A program made the position numbers and the translations under genes. The notes beneath the pieces were generated by a model. It searched no databases. It was not told where the DNA came from and saw nothing but the letters and a program-made list of their open reading frames with translations. Of a stretch of DNA of 64,000 nucleotides, positions 1 through 11,639 are shown piece by piece (position 1 is the first letter of the stretch; the number at the start of each line of letters is the position of its first letter). The stretch comes from Larimichthys crocea (taxonomy: Eukaryota; Chordata; Actinopteri; Sciaenidae): positions 13,475,346 through 13,539,345 of the forward strand of contig NC_040019.1 in the NCBI RefSeq assembly GCF_000972845.2, written 5' to 3'.

Positions 1-614
1 AATGTTTCCTTCTTCCTGTTTGTCATGTGACCTCAAAGACTCTGAGGTCAGCTGACGTTTCATCACGATCGCACTCAGCATCAGTCTGTAGATGTTAAAG
101 TCTCATTGTGAGCCAACAGAAACATAATGAGTCTGACCTTCAGATTATTATGATGCTGTCAGCAGCAGGAAACTCTTCTTCTATGCTGGATTGTCTTTGA
201 TTGTTGTGACGTCACAGTCTCTGAAGATGTTTGTACCATCACACTGTTTATATGATGTAAATATGAAGGACTATTCAACATGCGGAATAAAAACATGTCA
301 AACATAATTCAGGTCTTCTGGACTCATAATGTGTCTGTGACCGTGAAACGTTCCCACAACATTCCATGAACATTAAACGTGTTGATTAGCATCCTTTGTC
401 CTGGTCTGGATAGATCTCAGTGAGTCCAGCTCACACAGATCACTTCATGAAGTCTGTGATCTGTGAACATCTGAAGGCCGTCCTGACTCTGTCTCTCTGA
501 GGCTGATAATAATCAATGATCAATAGATCAGTGCTGTTCTTCAGGTCAATACTTTGGATTCTTTTCATTGATTCTTCAAACATGGACCTTCTTTCCAGTT
601 CTGACCTCTGACCT

Positions 615-698
615 CTGCTTTCTCCGGCAGCAGTTTGCTTTAGTGGTGTGCCATATCTGCTTTCTCCGGCAGCAGTTTGCTTTAGTGGTGTGCCATAT
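615..698 (+). repeat. 42-bp tandem duplication spanning a transposon end
   Basis: The 42 bases at 615-656 are repeated exactly at 657-698. The unit contains the flanking sequence, the 8-bp target site and the first bases of the hAT element. Block C has a single copy at the equivalent place, so the duplication is specific to block A and happened after insertion. Confidence 0.9.
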
Positions 699-1305
699 GC
701 ATATTTTGGTATCGATCCGATACCAAGTAAATACGGGCCAGTATCGCTGATACGATACTTTTCAATAAATAAGGTGGACGCGTCATTGAATTACTACATC
801 TCAATTCATTTTCATGACCTGAAGTGTTTTTGTGTTGTTTCCTTTTTTCTTCTTAAATAGTTCAAACCCAGGACAGAATTAGGACAAAGTTTATAATTAA
901 ACAGAAAATGCTTTATTATAAAAAAATGTTCAGAGAAATCTTAAATAAAAAGTGATCTATGTTTAAAACAAATGAAAACAAACAAGTACAAAAATTACAT
1001 TTAAATTCTCAACAACAAAAACAACAACTGGTGAAAATATAAATAACATGGAAACAGCTGAACAACCCAAAGCCTTTAGTTAGTCTGTGTGTTTCCTTCA
1101 AAAACAGAATCCAGTGAACATGGTTTACTTTAAAGCACTTGGCCTGGGACTGTGACTCACGTATCTAAACACAGGAAGGCAGCAGACAGTCCGCTGACCT
1201 GCAGCATTGCAAACAGAACTTAAAGTAAAGAATCAATCTCACCAGGCTGGTATCGATCAGACACCGATACCGACTTGGCATCGATATTTGGATCGATCAC
1301 CACTA
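683..1305 (+). mobile_element. Non-autonomous hAT-type transposon, copy 1
   Basis: The element starts TAGTGGTG and ends CACCACTA, a terminal inverted repeat. It is flanked on both sides by the same 8 bases, GTTTGCTT, at 675-682 and 1306-1313. An 8-bp target-site duplication is the signature of hAT transposition. Subterminal regions carry mirrored TATCGATC / GATCGATA motifs. The element is 623 bp and has no transposase frame, so it would depend on an enzyme encoded elsewhere. Confidence 0.85.
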
Positions 1306-1878
1306 GTTTGCTTCATTCGTAGATTTGTATCGTTCTTCCAGGACCTCTGTAACTTTCACTTTCAAGTCTTTCTGTGGTCACATGGCCTCGCCTGCAGAGC
1401 GTGGAGACTGAGCGCGCTCAGTGCTGCTTTCACACGGCTTCTTCAAACAGGTGAGAACAAACAGCTGATCAGAGCTCAGCAGCAGGTGGGATGTGCTGAG
1501 TGCACAGAGACTGAGGAACATGTGGCAGGGAGACATGGAGCTGTCAGTCAGTGTGTTGGAAACAGGTTTGCTTTGTGTTTCCTGGATGTTCTCAGCTTCT
1601 CTCTTTCACTTTGTGGATTCAGCTTTGAGTCCTCTTCAGTCTCAGAGACTTTTATGATGTTCTCATGACAGTGTCTGATTCTGGGACGGCCACGTGCTCG
1701 TACGTTTTGTCTCGAGAAGATTCAGGATTTCATTTCCGGACCTGAACTGTGGTGACATCAGCAGTGTTGAAGATGAACCGTCCAATGACGTCACAGTTTA
1801 TGATGACGAACCCAAAATATCTTCAAACAAGAGTCTTTGTAGAAAAGTTGTTCTTCCACCTGCAGCTGGAGAACAAAC

Positions 1879-1879
<1 letters not shown>

Positions 1880-1937
<58 letters not shown>

Positions 1938-1962
1938 TGTGTGTGTGTGTGTGTGTGAGGAT
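1880..1962 (+). repeat. (TG)n microsatellite
   Basis: Nearly pure TG dinucleotide tract with a few GA interruptions, marking the right edge of block A. The equivalent tract in B is CA (4,608-5,113) and in C is TG (10,999-11,630). Confidence 0.95.
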
Positions 1963-1969
1963 GTGACTA

Positions 1970-4590
1970 AATGCTGTAAGGAGTGGGTGGATTGATGACA
2001 GATGTGGAAGGAGAGGAAGATGAGGACAGATGTGGAAGGAGAGAGATGAGGACGATGTGAAGAAAGAGGAGATGAGGACAGATGTGAAGGAGAGGAAAGA
2101 TGAGGACAGACGGAAGGAGGGAGATGAGGACAGATGTGGAAGGAGAGGAATGAGGAACAAGTGTGAAGGAGAGGGAGATGAAGGAAGACGTAAGGAGAGG
2201 AGATGAGGAAAACAGACCGGTGAAGGAGAGGAAAGATGAGGAACAGACGTGAAGGAGAGGATGAGATGAGGACAGATGTGAAGGAGGTGATGAGGGACAG
2301 ACGTGAAGGAGGGAAGATGTGACAGACGTAAAGGCGAGGAGATGCGGCCAGATGTGCAGGCGCAGGTGATGAAGGAACCGATTGTGAAGGAAGAGGAGAT
2401 GAGGACAGATGGTGACGGATCGGCGCTGCGGACCGCTGTGCAGCGACGGAGCTGCGGCCCCGCCGTTGCGGCGCGGCGCTGAGACACCGCCGTGAAGGCG
2501 GGAGATGAACGGTCCGCCGTGCCGGCGAGGCGCTGAGGCACCAGCTGTGCAGGACGGCCGATGCGGCCCGCTGTGCAGGAGCGGCGCTGCGGCCCGCTGT
2601 GCCGGCGAGGCGCCGGCGGCCCGCTGTGCCAGGAGCGGTGCCATGCGGCCAGCTGTGCCGGCGCGGCGCTGCGGCCAGCCGTGCAGGCGCGCGATGCGAG
2701 CCCCGACGTGACGGCGAAGGCCGCTGCGGGCCGACCACGGTGCAGGCGCGGCGCTGCCGGACAGCCGTGCCGGCGACGGTGCTGCGGAACAGCCGTGAGG
2801 CGCGGAGCCTGGGCCCGCCGTGCCGGGACGGACCTCTGCGGCCAGCCGTGCGGGAGCGGAGCTGCCCGAGCCCGCTGTAGACGGCCGCGGCCATGCGGAC
2901 CAGATGTGCCGGCGCGGACGCTGAGGACAAGATGTGAAGGAGAGGAGATGAGGACAGAGTGTGAAGCGAGAGGTGATCGGTGAGAGTGACGAGCGGAGAT
3001 GAGCGAGATGTGAAGGAGAGGAGATGAGGACAGAATGTGAAGGAGACGAGGTGAGAGACGATGTGAAGGAGAGGAGATGAGCGCACAGATGTGAAGGCGA
3101 GGAGATAGGACAGATGTGAGGACGGCGATAGGACAGACTGAGGCGCAGTGTGCGATGCGGGAGATTCGGGACAGATGTGCACGGAGAGGTGATGAGGACA
3201 GACGTGAAGGAGAGCGAGATGAGAGACAGATCGTGAAGGAGGAGGAGATTGAGGACGAAAACGTGGAGGAGGAGATGAGGACAGACTGGAAGGAGAGAGA
3301 TGAGGACAGACGTGACGAGAGGATGATGAAGGACAGACGTGAACAGAGAAGATGGACAGATGGAGACAGGCCGTGAAGAAGGAGGAGGACAGACGTAGAG
3401 AAGGAGAGGAGATGAGGACAGATCGTGAAGGAGAGGTGATGAGGACCAGAGTGAAGGAGGAGATGAGGACGACGTGAAGGAGAGGAGATGAGGAAGACGT
3501 GAAGGAGAGGAGATGAGGACAGATGTGAAGGAGAGGAATGGGACAGATGTGAAGGAACGAGGCGATGAGGACAGATGTGAAGGAGAGGAGATGAGGACAG
3601 ATGTGAAGGGAGGAGATGAGGACAGATGTGAAGGAGAGGCGATGAGGACAGATGTGAGGAGAGGGGAGGACAGATGGGGGAGAGCGATGAGGACAGACGG
3701 AGATAGAAGGAGAGGCGATGAGGACAGACGTGAAGGAGGGATGAGGACAGACGTGAGGAGAGGATGAGGACAGACGTGAAGGAGAGGAGATGAGGACAGA
3801 CGTAAGGAGAGGAGATGAGGACAGACGTGAAGGAGAGGTGATGAGGACAGACGTGAAGGAGAGAGATGAGGACAGATGAAGGAGAGGAGATGAGGACAGA
3901 CGATGGAAGGAAGGAGGAGGAGGACAGATGTGAAGGAGAGGACATGAGGACAGATGTGAAGGAGAGGCGATGAGGACAAGATGTGAAGGAGAGGAGATGA
4001 GGACAGATGTGAAGGAGAGGAGTGAGGACAGATGTGAAGGAGAGGCGATGAGGACAGATGTGAAGGAGAGGAGATGAGGACAGTGTAAGGAGAGGGGGAT
4101 GAGGGACAGACGTGAAGGAGAGGAGATGAGGACAGACGTGAAGGAGAGGAGATGAGGACAGACGTGAAGGAGAGGAGATGAGGACAGACGGGAAAGAGGA
4201 GATGAGGACAGACGTGAAGGAGAGGAGATGAGGACAGAGTGAAGGAGAGGGAATGAGGACAGACGTGAAGGAGAGAGATTGAGGACAGACGGGAAGGAGA
4301 GGAGATGAGGACAGAGTGAAGGAGAGGTGATGAGGACAGACGTGAAGGAGAGGAGATGAGGACAGACGTGAAGGAGAGGAGATGAGGACAGCGTGAAGGA
4401 GAGGAGATGAGGACAGACGGGAAGGAGAGGTATGAGGACAGACGTGAAGGAGAGGAGATGAGGACAGACGTGAAGGAGAGGAGATGAGGACAGACGTGAA
4501 GGAGAGGTGATGAGGACAGATGTGAAGGAGAGGAGATGAGGACAGATGTGAAGGAGAGGTGATGAGGAGACGTGAAGGACGGGAGAAACC
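1970..4590 (+). repeat. 26-bp purine-rich minisatellite, first array
   Basis: About 100 head-to-tail copies of a 26-bp unit reading GATGAGGACAGACGTGAAGG followed by AGAGGA, with GACGTG/GATGTG and GAGATG/GCGATG variants. One strand is almost all purine. Frequent one-base indels break the period. Long antisense Ser/Pro-rich frames across it are a by-product of the repeat. Bases 2,400-2,930 are a compositionally deviant island, listed separately. Confidence 0.92.
2400..2930 (+). repeat. A-to-C converted island inside the minisatellite
   Basis: Here the 26-bp unit can still be followed base by base, but most A positions read C on this strand. For example GATGAGGAC appears as GCTGCGGCC and GAAGGAGAGG as GCCGGCGCGG, while G and T positions are kept. 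Partial conversion spreads into 2,290-2,400 and 3,040-3,170. The result is a GC-rich patch of about 530 bp in an otherwise A/G-rich array. Confidence 0.8.
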
Positions 4591-4607
4591 TGTTTCACAG
4601 GCAGCTC

Positions 4608-4636
4608 ACACACCACAACACACACACACACACACA

Positions 4637-4671
<35 letters not shown>

Positions 4672-4698
4672 CACACACACAACACACACACACACAAC

Positions 4699-4731
<33 letters not shown>

Positions 4732-4834
4732 ACACACACCACACACACACACACCACACACACTCACACACACACACACACACACACACAACACACCCAC
4801 AACACCTCACACACACACACACACCACACACACA

Positions 4835-4887
<53 letters not shown>

Positions 4888-5060
4888 ACACAACACACAC
4901 ACACACACCACACACACCACACACACACTCACACACACACCACACACCACACACACACACACACCACCACACACACACCCGCACACACACACACACACAC
5001 ACACACACCACTACACACACACACACACACACACACACCACCACACACACACACACAACA

Positions 5061-5099
<39 letters not shown>

Positions 5100-5113
5100 C
5101 ACACACACACTCA
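4608..5113 (+). repeat. (CA)n microsatellite, interrupted
   Basis: About 500 bp of CA repeats with sporadic CC, AA and CT interruptions. It is the inverted counterpart of the TG tracts at 1,880 and 10,999 and marks the left edge of block B. His/Thr and Cys/Val frames over it are not coding. Confidence 0.95.
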
Positions 5114-5711
5114 ACGTTTGTTCTCCAGCTTTGCGGTGAAAGAACACTTTTCTACAAAGACTCTTGTTTGAAGATATTTGGGTTCGTCATCATAAAACTG
5201 TGACGTCATGGGACGGTTCCATCTTCAACACTGCTAGGTCACCACATTCAAGGTCCGGAAATGAAATCCTGAATCGTCTCGAGACAAAACGTGAGAGACG
5301 TGGCCCGTTCCCAGAATCAGACACTGGTCATGGAAACATCATAAAAGTTCTGAGACTGAAGAGGACTCAAAGCTTAATCCACAAAAGGGGTTGAAAGAGA
5401 GAAGCTGAAAACATTCCAGGAAACACAAAGCAAACATGTTTTCCAACACACTGACTGACATCTCCATGTCTCCCCTGCCACAATGTTCCCTCAGTCTCGG
5501 TGCACTCAGCAACATCCCACCTGCTGCTGAAGCTCTGATCAGCTGTTTTTTTCTCACCTGTTTGAAGAAGCCGTGTGGAAAGCCAGCACTGAGCGCGGCT
5601 CAGTCTCCCCACGCTCTGCAGGCGAGGCCATGTGGACCAACAAGAAAGACTTTGAAAGTGAAAGTTACAGAGGTCCTGGAAGAACGATACAAATCTACGA
5701 ATGAAGCAAAC

Positions 5712-6360
5712 TAGTGGTGAGTCGATCCAAATATCGATGCCAAGTCGGTATCGGTGTCTGATCGATACCAGCCCTGGTGAAGATCTATTCTTTACTTTAA
5801 GTTCTGTTTGCAAATGCTGCAGGTCAGCGGACGGTCCCCTGCTTGCCGTCCTGTGTTTTATGATATGTTGAGTCACAGTCCCAGGCCAATGCTTTAAAGA
5901 AAACCAGGTTTCAACTGGATTCGGTTTTTGAAGGAAACACACAGACTAAACTAAAGGCTTTGGGGTTGTTCAGCTGTTTTCCATGTTTATTTTATATTTT
6001 CAACCAGTTGTTTTGTTTTTGTTGTTGAGAAGGTAAAATGTAATTTTTGTCTTGTTTTTTTTTCATTTGGGTTTTTGACTTTTTATTTAAGATTTCCTCT
6101 GAACATTGTTTTTAAATAATAAGCATTTTCCTGTTGATTATAACTTTGTCCTAAAGTCTGTCCGGGGTTTGAACTATTTAAGAAGAAAAAGGAAACAACA
6201 CAAAAACACTTCAGGTCATGGAAAAGGAAATTGAGATTTTAGTAATTCCAATGGAACGGCGTCCACCCTTATTTTATTGAAAAGTTATAGTATCAGCGAT
6301 ACTGGCCCGTAAATTTACTTGGTAATCGGATCGATACAATATGCAGATGGCACACCACTA
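5712..6360 (-). mobile_element. Non-autonomous hAT-type transposon, copy 2
   Basis: Inverted copy of the element at 683-1305, bounded by TAGTGGTG and CACCACTA. The flanks read AAGCAAAC on the left and AGCAAAC on the right, the same target duplication reverse complemented with one base lost. It arose by duplication of the host block, not by a separate insertion. Confidence 0.8.
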
Positions 6361-7459
6361 AGCAAACTGCCTGCCAAGGGAAAGAAATCAGATGTCAACG
6401 GTCAGAGAGACAGAGTCAGTACGGCCCTCAGATGTTCAAACAGATCCACAGACTTCATGAATGTGATCTGGTGTGAGCTGGACTCACTGAGATTCCATCC
6501 ATACCAGGACAAAGGAATGCTAAGTCAACAACGTTTAAATGTTCATGGAATTGTTTTTTGGAAGTTTCACGGTCACAGACACAGTTAGGAGTCCAGAATA
6601 CATGATTATGTTTTGACAATGTTTTTTATTCCTCATGTTGAATAAAGTCCTTCATAGTTACATCATATAACAGTGTTGATTGTACAAACATCTGTCAGAT
6701 CCGTGACGTCAAACAATCAAAGACATCCAGCAATAGAAAGAAGATTTTCCTGCTGCTTACAGCATCATAATATCTGAAGGTCAACTCCAGTATTTTCTTT
6801 GGCTCACATGAGACTTTAACCATCTACAGACTGATGCGATGCGATCGGTGATGAAAAATCGCTGACCTCAGAGTCCTTTGAGGTCAAACCAGGAAGAAGG
6901 AAAACATTCAAATGACGGCAGATATCAGACAGACACAGGACACACGTCATATAAACCAGAGAAACATCAGATACACATGAAAACATGTCATCAACATATG
7001 TCCTTCTCTGCACGTGTTCAATATAGATTTGATAGATACTTTTTTGGGTCACATTAGAGACACCACAACATAACAACCAAGAACTACATTCAATCCAGAC
7101 ATTATCACGTGTTGCCTCATACCTGTGCATAGCATCCACCCATAGCCAGTTTAACCTGGGTCTTTGTTCAGAGATGCTGTGCAAGAAGGTTCCCAAACCT
7201 AAGCCAGAGCGAGTACGTTACGGACAGGAACGATGAGCGACGCGGGGCAGGGTCAGTCTCATGAGGTCCAAACGGAGCAACGATGAACGTACACTGAAGG
7301 AGCGGGCAAGGGGGGAGGGAGGGGTACACTGGACACGCGGAGAATCCCCGCAAACGCCGCCAGCGCCGGCAGAGAGGAGGTAGCGCGGACCTGCAGAGGA
7401 AGGTGGTGGGGGCCAACTGTGCACACGGCGGCGGGATTGGTTACCAGGGCCGGGCTCAG

Positions 7460-7930
7460 CGGTTCAACAATCTTCATGAATTCTGTGGCCCAGTTTTTCC
7501 ACTTTGCTTATACGTCCTTTCATTGGTTTGATGATTTCCATTATGGCTGTGGTTAGCACGCAACTCCTGCTCCTGCTTTGTGCTGTATTAGTGCTGTTGT
7601 GCTAAGCTTCAACCCGCCAGTGACGGAGCGAGGAATGAGTCCGGTTGTTATGGGTGTGCTAGCTCCGCCAGCAGTTTTTGCGCTCTGTTTTGAGGCGTGG
7701 TAAGTCCCTCTCCAGCTTTTTTCTGACGTTCTCCAGAGATCTTCCGGTAAACTCTCTTACAGCCCGTCTCATATCTGGTTCGTTTGTTGTCAAATTCTCG
7801 GAGTGAAGGATGAAAGTAGTGCAATATTTAAATAATTGTGGCAAGCAGGTTAATTCAGACAGATCAGAAGGCAGCAAAGGTCATGCGCCAGAATATCCAT
7901 TCTTGTTCTTGGAGCTGAAGCCATTGTCAG
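7460..7930 (-). pseudogene. Decayed copy of the 233-residue gene (palindrome left side)
   Basis: On the minus strand this resembles parts of the gene at 13,439-14,140: the start region (MASAPR at about 7,920), the helix with NLTTNEPDMRR (7,740-7,810), and the EFMKIVEPL segment (7,450-7,490). Between them lie interrupted frames and unrelated sequence, including a stretch at 7,500-7,650 that matches the other decayed copy at 8,450-8,600. Frameshifts make it non-coding. Confidence 0.7.
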
Positions 7931-7938
7931 GGAAAGTT

Positions 7939-8146
7939 CTAAAAAAAAAAGAGGGGGGGAGATGAAGGGAAGAAGGAAGGGGGGAAAGAGAAAAAAAAAG
8001 AAGGGGGGAAAGGAGAAAAAAAAAAAGAGAGAAAGGAAAAGAAGGAGAGGAAAAAAAAGAAGGGGAGAGGGGGGAGAAAGGGGGACGGGGAAAGGGAGGA
8101 AAAGAAAAGGGAGGGGGGGGGAGAGAGGGGGGGAGACAAAGAGACT
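7939..8146 (+). repeat. Polypurine (A/G) tract at palindrome centre
   Basis: About 208 bp almost purely of A and G on this strand, without a fixed period. It lies at the axis between inverted arms B and C. Such homopurine tracts can form triplexes and are hard to sequence, so the exact length is uncertain. Confidence 0.9.
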
Positions 8147-8189
8147 TCTGAGTCACTGACGATCAGCTGCGCAGCGACAATAAACACAC

Positions 8190-8760
8190 GGCAGAGGAGA
8201 AACTTCCTCCTGAAAATAATGGCTTCAGCTCCAAGACCAGAAGCAGATGGACATGTAGATGCCTCATGATCTGATCTGAATTAATGGACACACTTATTAA
8301 ATATGCAATTCATTCATCAGAGAAAGTTGACAACAAAGAACCAATATGAGACTGATGGTAAGAGAGGTTAACAGAAGATCTCTGAGTAATTAAAAAAGGC
8401 GGAGAGACTGAACACGCACAAAACAAGCAGCAAAAACTGCTGGAGAGCAGCAACATAACAACCGGACTCATTCTAGCTCCGTTCCTGGAGGGTTGAGCTT
8501 AGCACTAACACAACTAACGCAACACAGAGGGAGCAGAGTGGCTGCTGCGACCACAGCCATAATGAAATCAGCAAAAATGAAAGGAAGTATAAGCAAAAGT
8601 GGAAAAACTGGGAAAAGAATTCATGAAGATTGTTGAAACCGCTGAAGAACGACCTGGACAAATACAGACGACGTGGTGAAAAAGTTGTAACAACAATCAG
8701 CTAAGTCCTAGCTAAATACTCTCCTGAAGGAGAGGAGGGGTTGAGGGGATTCTCAGAGTT
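8190..8760 (+). pseudogene. Decayed copy of the 233-residue gene (palindrome right side)
   Basis: Aligns colinearly with the intact gene at 13,439. The start context and ATGGCTTCAGCTCC are at 8,219, the segment for LMDTLIKYA at 8,283, EPDMRR near 8,340, and EFMKIVE near 8,615. Many indels and a missing middle destroy the frame. It is head-to-head with the copy at 7,460-7,930. Decay and sequencing error both probably contribute. Confidence 0.75.
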
Positions 8761-9760
8761 GTCAAGTGTACACTCCATCACCATCAAGCTAATCAGTGTA
8801 AGTTAAATCGTTTTGATCATTTGACATCATGAAGAATGAACTGAACCAGATGTCGAGATCGGTCCATGTCCTGTTTAACGTACGCCGCTCTGGCTGGAGT
8901 TGGCACCTTCTTCCACAGCATCTATGAACACAGCACCCAGGTAACTGCTAGGGGGTGGATGCTAGGCACAGGTATGGAGGCACACGTTATTAAATGTGCT
9001 GGATTTGAATGTATGTTCTTGGGTGTTATGTTGTGGTGTCCCTCTAATGTGACAATAAAAGTATCTATCAATCTATATGAACAACTTGCAGAGAAAGACA
9101 TATGTTGATGACATGTTTTCATGTGTATCCTGATGTTTCTTCTCTGGTTTTATATGAGTGTGTTCATTTGTCTGTCTATATCTGCAAAAAGTCAATTTGA
9201 ATGTTTCCTTTCTGCTCCTGATTTGAACCTCAAAGACTTCTGAGGTCAGCTGATGTTTTCATCACGATCGCACGCAGCATCAGTCCCTGTAGGATGTTAA
9301 AGTCTCATTGTGAGCCAACAGAAAACATAATGAGTCCTGACCTTCAGATTATTATGATGCTGTTCAGCACAGGAAATCGTCATCTATGCTGGATTGTCCT
9401 TTGATTGTTGTGACTTCACAGACTCTGAAGTGGTTTTGTACGCATCACACTGTTTATATGATTTAAATATGAAGGACTATTCAACATGCCGTAATAAAAA
9501 CATGTCAAACAGAATTAGGTCTTCTGGACTCATAATGTGTCCTGTGACCGTGAAACGTTCCCACAACATTCCATGAACATGAAAACGGGAGTGTTGAGGT
9601 AGCAATCCCCCCCCCCCTTGTCCTGGGTCTGGGTAGATCTCATGAGGTCCAGCTCACACAGATCACGTCATGAAGTCTGTGAATGTGAACATCTGACAGG
9701 CCGTCATGACTACTGTCTCTCGGAACCTGTACCTCTGCTTTCTCCGGCAGCAGTTTGCTT

Positions 9761-10383
9761 TAGTGGTGTGCCATATGCCATATTTTGGTATCGATCCGAT
9801 ACAAGTAAATAAGGGCCATATCGCTGGAATACGATACCTTTTCAATAAATAAGGTGGACGCGTCATTGCATTAACTAAATCTCAATGCATTTTCATGACC
9901 TGAATTGTTTTTGTGTTGTTGTCCTTTTTTTCCCTTCTTAAATAGTTCAAACACAGGACAGAAGTAGGACAAAGTTTTATAATTAAACAGAAAATGCTTT
10001 ATTATAAAACAATGTTCAGAGAAATCTTAATAAAGTCAAACAAATGAAAACAAACAAGTACAAAATTACATTTAAATCTCAACAACAAAACAACAACTGT
10101 GAAATATAAATAACATGGAAACAGCTGAACAACCCAAAGCCTTTTAGTTAGTCCCTGTGTGTTTTCCTTCAAAAAAACGAATCCAGTGAACATGGTTTAC
10201 TTTAAAGCACTTGGCCTGGGACTGTGACTCACATAGTCTAAACACAGGAAGGCACAGACAGTCCGCTGACCTGCAGCATTGCAAAAAGAACTTAAAGTAA
10301 AGAATCGATCTCACCAGGCTGTAATCGACAGACAACACGATACCGAACTTGGCGCATCGATATTTGGGATCGAATCACCACTA
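9761..10383 (+). mobile_element. Non-autonomous hAT-type transposon, copy 3
   Basis: Same orientation and ends as copy 1. The left target site GTTTGCTT is intact at 9,753-9,760. The right one is degraded (TTTTGGCTT after 10,383). Numerous one-base indels relative to copy 1. Confidence 0.8.
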
Positions 10384-10998
10384 TTTTGGCTTCAATTCGT
10401 AAGATTTGTATCGTTTCTTCCCAGGACCTCTGTAACGTTTTCACTTTCAGTCTTCCTGTTGTCACATGGCCTCGCCTAGCAGAGCTTGGAGGACCATGAG
10501 CGCGCTCAGTGCTATTTCAAAACGGGCTTCTTCAAACAGGTGAGAACAAACAGCTTATCAGAGCTCAGCGCAGGTGGGATGTGCTGATTGCAACAGAGAC
10601 TGAGAACATGTGGTCAGAGGTAGACATGGAGCTGTCAGTCATGTGTTTGGAAACAGGATTGCTTTGTTGTTTCCCTGTAGTGTTCTCAGCTTCGCTCTTT
10701 CACTTTTTGGTATTCAAGCTTTGAGTCCTCGTTCAGTCCTCAGAAGACTTTATGATGTTCTCATGACAGTGTCTGAATTTCTGGGACGGCCACCGTGCTC
10801 GTACGGGTTTGTCTCAGAAGATTCCAGGAATTTCACTTTCCGGGACCTGGAACTGTGGGGTGAACAGCAGCAGTGTTTGAAGAATGAAACCCGGCCCAAT
10901 GACAGGGGGTCACAAGTTTATGATGACGAACCCAAAATAATCTTCAAACAAGAGTCTTTGTAGAAAATTTTTTCTTCACCTGCAGCTGGAGAACAAAC

Positions 10999-11134
10999 TG
11001 AGTGTGTGTGGTGTGTGTGGTGTGTGGTGTGTGTGTGTGTGTGTGTGAAGTGTGTGTGTGAGTGTGTGTGGTGTTGGTGTGTGTGTGAGTTTTTGTGTGT
11101 AGTGTGTGTGAGTGTGTGGATGTGTGTGGTTGTG

Positions 11135-11167
<33 letters not shown>

Positions 11168-11630
11168 TGTTGTGTGTGTGTGGTGTGTGTGTGTGTGAGG
11201 GGTGGTGAGTGTGGTGTGTGTGTGTGTGTGTGTGTTGTGTGTGTGGTGTTTGAGTTTTGTGTGTTAAGTTGTGGTGTTGGTGGTGTGGAAAGGTGTGTGT
11301 TTGTGTGTGAGTTGGGTGTTTGTGTGTGTGTGTGTGTGTGTGTGGTGTGGTGTGTGAGTGTGTGTGTGTGTGTGTGGGTGTGTGGGTGTGAGTGTGTGTG
11401 GGAGTGTGTTTTTGTGTTTTTGTGTGTGTTTGTGTGAAGTGTGGTGTGAGTGTTGGTGTGTGTGTTGTGTGTTGTGAGTGTGTGTGTGTGTGTGTGTGTA
11501 TGTGTGGAGTGTGTGTGTGTATGTATGGTGTGTGTGTTGTGTGAGTGTTGGTTGTGTGTAGTGTGTGGGTGTGTGGTGTATGAGTGTTGTGTGTGTGTGT
11601 TGTGTTTGTGTGGTGTTTGTGTGTGAGCTT
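10999..11630 (+). repeat. (TG)n microsatellite, long and interrupted
   Basis: About 630 bp of TG repeats with frequent extra G, T or A. It is the equivalent of the CA tract at 4,608-5,113 in inverted block B. Confidence 0.95.
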
Positions 11631-11639
11631 GCATGTTAA

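Larger units (their letters stand above)
1..1890 (+). repeat. Duplicated block A, forward copy
   Basis: This block recurs inverted at about 5,114-6,900 (B) and forward at about 9,200-11,000 (C), with the same internal order: a non-coding left part, a hAT element, a right part, then a dinucleotide tract. The match to C begins at base 1, so the block probably extends beyond the window. No conserved reading frame was recognised in the non-hAT parts; the short ORFs have many indels relative to the other copies. The copies differ mainly by one-base insertions and deletions. Confidence 0.85.
5114..7930 (-). repeat. Duplicated block B, inverted arm of the palindrome
   Basis: Reverse complement of blocks A and C, extended rightward to about 7,930 by sequence that also has an inverted partner in C (8,190 onward). 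B and C therefore form a palindrome with arms of about 2.8 kb around a polypurine centre. It contains hAT copy 2 and a decayed minus-strand copy of the gene at 13,439. Confidence 0.85.
8190..11000 (+). repeat. Duplicated block C, forward arm of the palindrome
   Basis: From about 9,200 it matches block A from base 1 onward. From 8,190 to 9,200 it is the inverted partner of 6,660-7,930. It contains hAT copy 3 and ends in a TG tract, followed by a minisatellite in reverse orientation. Confidence 0.85.

Noticed and set aside
1791..4763. 990-, 715- and 670-residue antisense Ser/Pro/Leu-rich frames
   Set aside because: They are by-products of the purine-rich 26-bp minisatellite and the flanking TG/CA tracts; frames change wherever the array has an indel.
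4559..5203. His/Thr-rich and Cys/Val-rich frames
   Set aside because: Direct translations of CA and TG repeats, as also at 10,918-11,669, 15,381, 20,164 and 21,149.
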